From assembly GCA_946699065.1 (NCBI GenBank), contig CAMPDV010000261.1, positions 351,587 through 415,586 of the forward strand: a stretch of 64,000 nt of DNA. Reading direction: 5' to 3'. The notes beneath the pieces were generated by a model that saw only the letters and a list, made by a program, of their open reading frames with translations, was not told the origin of the DNA and did not search any database. Below are positions 59,244-64,000 of this stretch, one piece after another. The translations under genes and the position numbers were made by a program. Source of the DNA: Loxodes magnus. Lineage: Eukaryota > Ciliophora > Karyorelictea > Loxodida > Loxodidae. Every line of letters begins with the position of its first letter. Positions within the stretch are counted from its first letter, which is position 1.

Positions 59244-62200
59244 TCATTCAAGTCCATGCATTGAGTCTTCAAAGAAATCTTTATTTTTAAATCCATCATA
59301 TTCACTGCTTGTCTATAACTATCCACGTTTTTTCATAATTAGCTTAGAAATTTAATTCTAGACCATAATATCTTGCTAGTTCCTTTCCTTTAGAATCCAT
59401 TCATTTCTTTTAGTTTGCTATCTTTATTTTCATCTATTATACCTATTTTCATCGTCTTCAAATTGAGATCTTTTTTGTGGAGTCAACTCTGGATACTTTA
59501 TCAAGGAGTTGAATATAAGCATTTATTATTCTGGTTTTTAACTCATTAAGACAGATTAAGCCTTAGAGGCAATGTTTTTAGGAATTTCATAATTAAACAC
59601 TTTCTCAGGAAGAGTCTAACTAAGCTAAACTTCCTTTATTCAATTATATCCAACACATTCAGGAAGTCCTGGAACTTCTACTTGATAAATATTCTTTTCT
59701 GAGTAGGAAAATCATTCTTTTAATTACTTCTACGTTAATAACTCATAACCATCTAATGAGCTTTCTATTACAAATAATTAAGGATCTTGAACTTAAAATG
59801 GAGGAGGGATGAATTTACATTCTTCTTCTATATATTCTCCATCACTTATTTCAGGGGAAACATCAAAGTTTCCATCATCTTCATCCAAATTTAGGCTTAC
59901 AGAAAGTTTTGTCTTTGTCTTTCCATCTGAGTAAATTTCAAAGAAGTTTCCTTCATGATCTTTTGTCCACATTTTTCCATTTTTGCAATGTAAAGTATAA
60001 ACTCCCGAGCTTCTTTCTTCTGGTAAAGTAAAAAGTTCATAAAAGAACTCATGGCCACTTTTTTCCTCTGAGTTGTCAGTAAGCCAAGTTCTGCTCGCAT
60101 TTGTAATAATAACAACTTCTCCTTCAGAACTTACTTTTAAAACAGTGTTGTCTGGTCTCCATACCATGCAAATTCTATCTATATTAAACTAATTGAATCC
60201 ATGTGCTTCTTATTTTTGTCTAATACTTTAAAGATGAGTTCCATCTGGAAGGAATACCTCTACTAGTCTTCCATCGTAGCTTCTTAAGAACAAATCACTA
60301 GATCCTAGTCCTGCATCAGAGCTTCCCAATCCAATTATAGTTTATGTTCTAGCTTTGACTTTATCAAAAGTGATTTTAACAGGCATATAATCTTTGTGCT
60401 CAATATAATAAGTACTTTAATCAGGAGAACTATAAATTCTCGTACCATCCTAGTGAATTACTAGTCTAGTTTAATCCATATAAAATATGATTAAAGTGTC
60501 ATCTGATCTTATTTTAGTCTTTGACAAAGTTTCAGGATCAACTTCTTCATAGATAGAAAGGGGTTCTATTGTACTAACAATTTAATCTTTACCTCTTTTA
60601 ATTTTTCTCTGGCCATTTTACTATGTGATAATTTAAGTTCCATCTTTAAATTTTTAATGAATACCTCCATTTGCTAGAAGTATTATTTAGGTTCCATCAC
60701 TCATATATCTTATAATAGAAGCTTTTCCAGTAATCAGTCTTTGGGTTTCATAAATATATTTAGTTTTAATATTTATGTTTATTTTATCATTATTGATTGG
60801 AGGAGGACTTGACATTAATATATCTCCATTATATAAATGCATTACTTTTTTTTAGTCTGGCAGATTAATAGATAGCTAGGCTCCTTCCTTTTCTTCATCT
60901 GCATTAAACAATAGATCAGTTTTCATACTCTATAACTACTTTGCTGATATTTTCCCTGATGATATACTTACTCTGCCAGTTCCTGAGTCCATAACTTCAG
61001 ATTATTCTTGAGAAATTTTTTCTTGCTTTTCAATTTTTTATGATTCTTAAACAGTTTATTTTTGAGATTTATCTTACTTTGATTGATCTTCTTATTATGG
61101 ACTTTTTTATTCTCTTTCGGTCTATTTAGATTTTTGTCTTTTTGGTTCTTAAGTTTCTTTTTTTTCCTTCTCCTACAACTTCTTATCAGACTATTTCTTT
61201 TCCTCTGGCTTTGCAGATTCTTTTTCTTCTTGATTAGCTTGCTGCTTGTTTTCTTCAAGATCAGTTCTATCTGTTATTAATTCTTCCTTCTACTTCTAAA
61301 TTTGCTTTATAAAATATTGCTCAATATGATAATTAACAGCGTATCTGGTTTAATCTTCGAAGTAAAACCAAACGGTATTATCATTTTTCAAGCCGAAAAT
61401 CGCATTGTCTTTAATAACAATAGCATTAGAGTTCATTTTATTTTTGTAATATCTCTTACTAACTTTAATGACTGCATCATCTGCGGGAAACATTTATTTC
61501 ACTCTTTCTCTTATTAACCCTGCTTTGTCTTCCTATATGTTGAATATATTTCCATCAAATATCGATGTGCTTGGTTTTATAAAATTAAGCCAATTCATAA
61601 AGCTTGGAAATGTTCTATACATTGAAGATTTTTGCTTTCTACAAATTCTACCTTGAGGATTTTTGAAATAGGTGATAAGTAAGACGCTATCAGTTGCTTC
61701 ATCATATTTCATTACTATATCAGGATCCATAATTAGCATTCTAAATAATTTTTAGGTGAGAACTGTAAACTTTAAAGGCTGCTAATATATTCTATTTCCA
61801 AAATTTCATTCCCTTATGCTTTCTCTTTCTTTCATCATTTTCTCAAATTTTGATAGAAGCATAGCTCTTTTAAACTCGTAAGTAGGAAGAGTAGAAAAAG
61901 GTAAAACTTCTGTTCACTCAGCTCCTCTTTCGGATTCAGATTTGGTCTGAATTTCTAAAATATCTCTATTGAAGCCTGGAATTTAAACATTTAATATCTA
62001 AGCTAGCTCAATCTTTGTCAATGGCCTATCTAGACAAGGAAGTTTCTTTCATTTATGGAAAATAGAAAACTTGTCATAATAATGAACTAGCATTTACTTC
62101 TTAAATATAGAATCCTTTTCTTCTTACTCTTCTGCTTCCTATTAGTTCTATAGATTGAACTATATTATTACATCCTTAAATTAGTCGAAAGTATCTGCTA

Positions 62201-63755
62201 TTTTTTTAAGAATTATCAATTTCTTCTTCCTACAATTCTTCGAAATATCCTTTATTTCTGCAAATCTACATTAATAAAAATTCAATCAAAACACCCACTG
62301 AAATATTTTCTTATGGAATGGTGTATATTGAATGCTAAAAAAATGAAATATCTAGGTTACGGATTTAGTCATCCAAGCATTTTATCTCTAGCTCTGGAAG
62401 TTTCAATTAGTCTAACTTTTCTTTAAGTTAATCAATTTATTATTAGACTTACTAGATTCTTATTCAGCTTTGATATCTGGCTTTTAACCCTTTAAAGGAG
62501 GCTTTTTTTATCGTTATGACTCAGATTTACTGGGAGTTCTTCTTGATTCTTTTTTCTACTCTAACTCTTCTATCTTTCTTTCTAAATCTCTCTTAATTTC
62601 AAGTTCTTTGGACCATTTAGTTTAGTAATTCATCTTAGCAACTTCTAGATCTTCTTCGTTTTATGGTATTAAATCTTGAGAGTGGACTCCTTGCATTATC
62701 ATATCGTATTATTCCATAAATCCAGCTAATTCAAAATTCTTATCCTAGATTCTAGTGAAAATATCATTTATTTACATCCTTAATCTAGCTGATTCTATTT
62801 CCGCTGCTGAAAACTCTAATGGCTATTGCTCTAAGTCAGCTTTTGGGGATTTTTTTTATATTTAAGTAGCTTCTTGAGATCTTTATGATATTTCTTTCTA
62901 TAGGAAATCAAAAATCTCATACTCAGCAATTTATAAAAGTGGAATTTCATAAAAAAGAGTTTGAGTTAAATGAGTTTTATGGAATTTCATGAGTTCAGTA
63001 AATTTAACCTAAAAATCTTAAACCATTTTTGCTTTTATTTCCTCTACATTAATCACTTCCTTAGCTTCTTACTAAGCTTCTTACTATTACTATTATTTTT
63101 CTTTCTACTTACCTCCTCCCTTCTTAGCAGCATTTTACTAAGGTTCATCTGTTTTAGCTTCAATATAAACAGGTTAGGAAGGAATGTAAATAATTTGATA
63201 GACTTGAAATAATTCCTTTATAATTTGTTTGTTCTCTTCAAATCCCTCAAGCCATATGAAGATATCAAAGAAGTTTATTTACTGCCTTAAATTGGTTATC
63301 TACTACCTTATGGTTTCTAATTATTCCATAATCTGCTCTGCTGGCTTCTTTTACTGCTAAGGAGTTTTCTTTTATTATTGTTAGGGAGTTTTTTTGGATG
63401 TTTCTTAAATAGTTTGCTAAGGACTTGAAATTTAAGAGACTTCAAGTTCTGCTTAAAGCTTCTGAATTTAATCCAAAATTTGTTTCTTTTAAATTTTGTC
63501 TTAAAGTCATAATTCTTCGAGTTTTAGCTTTAAAGCTTCTTCTAAGGTTTGATCTTCTTTAATCAATGCAAGCACTTCATCTTTTCTTACAACTTTGAAT
63601 CTATCCTTATAACATTATGTCAGCTAATCTATTAGCATTTGATTTTCCGATATGATTAAATAGAAGAAAGCTTTTCAAGAAATACTTTCCAACTCTTATA
63701 ATTCTTCCTTTTTAACTTGAACTGTTTCAGTTGCGCCTTTTTTAGGAGGAGACAT
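59244..63755 (-). CDS. SPAG17/PF6-like axonemal central-pair protein, two introns
   Basis: About 1479 residues. The N-terminus is basic (MSPPKKGATETVQVKKEE), followed by a long Q/K/E-rich helical region with the coiled segment and KSNNK just before the first intron (62421-62452). A conserved block follows (YTIPQENISVGVLIEFLL), then EWTEVLPFSTLPTYEFKRAM, a K/E/Q low-complexity linker at about 61030-61260, and a C-terminal half of repeated beta-type units centred on D-G-T/K (HNGDILMSSPPP-type, MSDGTQIILLANGGIHQKF, DGTRIYSSPDQS, SDGKTKTKLS). This overall plan and length class fit SPAG17, the C1a projection protein of the central pair; vertebrate SPAG17 is longer. The second intron is not settled: 62230-62269 (40 nt) fits the frame. 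Several TGAs are Trp; TGA at 59246-59244 is taken as stop. Confidence 0.7.
62230..62269 (-). other. Probable 40-nt intron 2 of the SPAG17-like gene
   Basis: Sense sequence begins gtagatttgcag and ends aattgtag; it restores the frame to ILKKIADTFDQF. A 37-nt alternative starting upstream at gtgttttg would also fit, so boundaries are tentative. Confidence 0.45.
62421..62452 (-). other. 32-nt intron 1 of the SPAG17-like gene
   Basis: Sense sequence begins gtaagtctaa and ends cttaaag. Removal joins AEQES to KKLDQLKLPELEIK. Confidence 0.8.
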
Positions 63756-63823
63756 ATTTTAAATAAAAAAAGTGCATAAACATAATAAATATCTTATCAT
63801 TGTAGGTTACTTTACTCAAACTA

Positions 63824-64000
63824 TCATGAAAGCCTTCTTTCATTGCTTTTACTCCTTTATCCTTTTATTTCTTTTTAAGCCTTTATAAGCTATCAGTTCT
63901 TCTATTTATCTATATAATCCAAATTTGCTTTCAAAGTTTCAAAATTTTATAGTTTCTAGGATGTTAAAAAGGGAAAGAAAAAAGAAATAGAATAATTATC
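63824..64000 (-). CDS. Possible C-terminal end of a further gene, cut by the window edge
   Basis: On the minus strand a frame from the right edge reads a helical, charged stretch (NFETLKANLDYIDKQKN, then QLIKAQKEIKGQRSKSNE) and stops at TGA 63826-63824, 68 bp before the start of the SPAG17-like gene. A pyrimidine-rich tract ending in cctag lies just before it, so an intron 3' end is possible near 63955. Too short to identify. Confidence 0.35.

Noticed and set aside
59793..60167. A separate 124-residue acidic protein.
   Set aside because: An in-frame piece of the SPAG17-like gene bounded by TAA (Gln) codons. The frame at 61533-61739 is likewise a piece of that gene.
1..64000. Reading the many in-frame stops as evidence of pseudogenes.
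   Set aside because: TAA/TAG fall at variable positions fitting Gln, TGA falls on invariant Trp positions, and catalytic residues are intact in many families.
1..64000. TGA as selenocysteine or Cys.
   Set aside because: Internal TGA codons coincide with conserved Trp (papain, HAD, PP2C, kinases) and not with conserved Cys.
1..64000. tRNA, rRNA, snRNA genes or CRISPR arrays.
   Set aside because: No B-box-like GGTTCGA-N-N-CC cloverleaf, rRNA block or spaced direct-repeat array was seen by eye; a covariance-model scan would be needed to exclude small RNAs.

Overview
The window is nuclear DNA of a ciliate that reads UAA and UAG as Gln and UGA as both Trp and stop. This is seen in the sequence itself. 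Conserved protein families can be followed for hundreds of codons only if TAA/TAG = Q and internal TGA = W: the papain active site C-G-S-C-[TGA]-A-F, the HAD motif D-[TGA]-D-D-T, the PP2C N-terminal block and the kinase D-L-[TGA]-x-L-G block. All but one of the clear complete genes end at a TGA. This combination matches the karyorelict nuclear code (NCBI table 27, as in Loxodes), so a karyorelictean such as Loxodes is my inference. Coding is AT-rich, spacers are more so, and introns are tiny (19 nt is the commonest length, GTAA...TAG). Standard-code ORFs in this window are nearly all artefacts.

Layout, left to right. 1-4172 (-): kinesin with coiled coil and WD40 tail (KIF21-like), running off the left edge. 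6371-7276 (-): secreted Cys-rich protein. 7709-9266 (-): Q-rich protein of unknown function. 9.3-13.9 kb: long spacer with two weak candidates (a histone H2A-like ORF and an ORF with a helix-turn-helix-like segment). 13922-15538 (-): coiled-coil protein. 17108-19690 (-): ABCA half transporter. 21373-22032 (+): small protein with a PAM2 motif. 22959-24017 (+): papain-family cysteine protease. 25621-27637 (+): Aurora-like kinase with four introns and a coiled-coil tail. 28203-28628 (+): stand-alone I29 propeptide. 29842-30381 (+): ARL6-like GTPase. 31314-33539 (-): long-form tRNase Z. 34127-35767 (+): basic protein of unknown function. 37081-39474 (-): membrane-anchored penicillin-amidase-type hydrolase. 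42185-43274 (-): HAD phosphatase. 44116-46176 (-): unknown. 47983-49176 (-): RING-TRAF zinc finger-SPRY protein. 49591-54060 (-): a 1489-residue pseudokinase-Ubl-Ubl-Q-repeat-RING-IBR protein. 54521-55549 (-) and 55568-57094 (+): two coiled-coil genes with starts 18 bp apart. 57128-58139 (-): unknown, ending in doubt. 58255-59181 (+): PP2C. 59244-63755 (-): SPAG17/PF6-like central-pair protein.

There is no operon-like logic; neighbours are independently transcribed, with very tight spacing at 54-64 kb and loose AT-rich spacers elsewhere. Several products fit a ciliated cell (kinesin with WD40, ARL6-like, SPAG17-like, many coiled coils). The most striking object is the 49591-54060 gene, which puts a kinase fold that has lost its catalytic residues, two ubiquitin-like domains and a RING/IBR module into one polypeptide, separated by about 24 copies of a 15-residue Q-rich repeat. 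I saw no tRNA, rRNA, CRISPR array or clear intact transposon. With only TGA as terminator, open frames of 60-160 codons arise by chance in this base composition, so ORF length alone was not taken as evidence.
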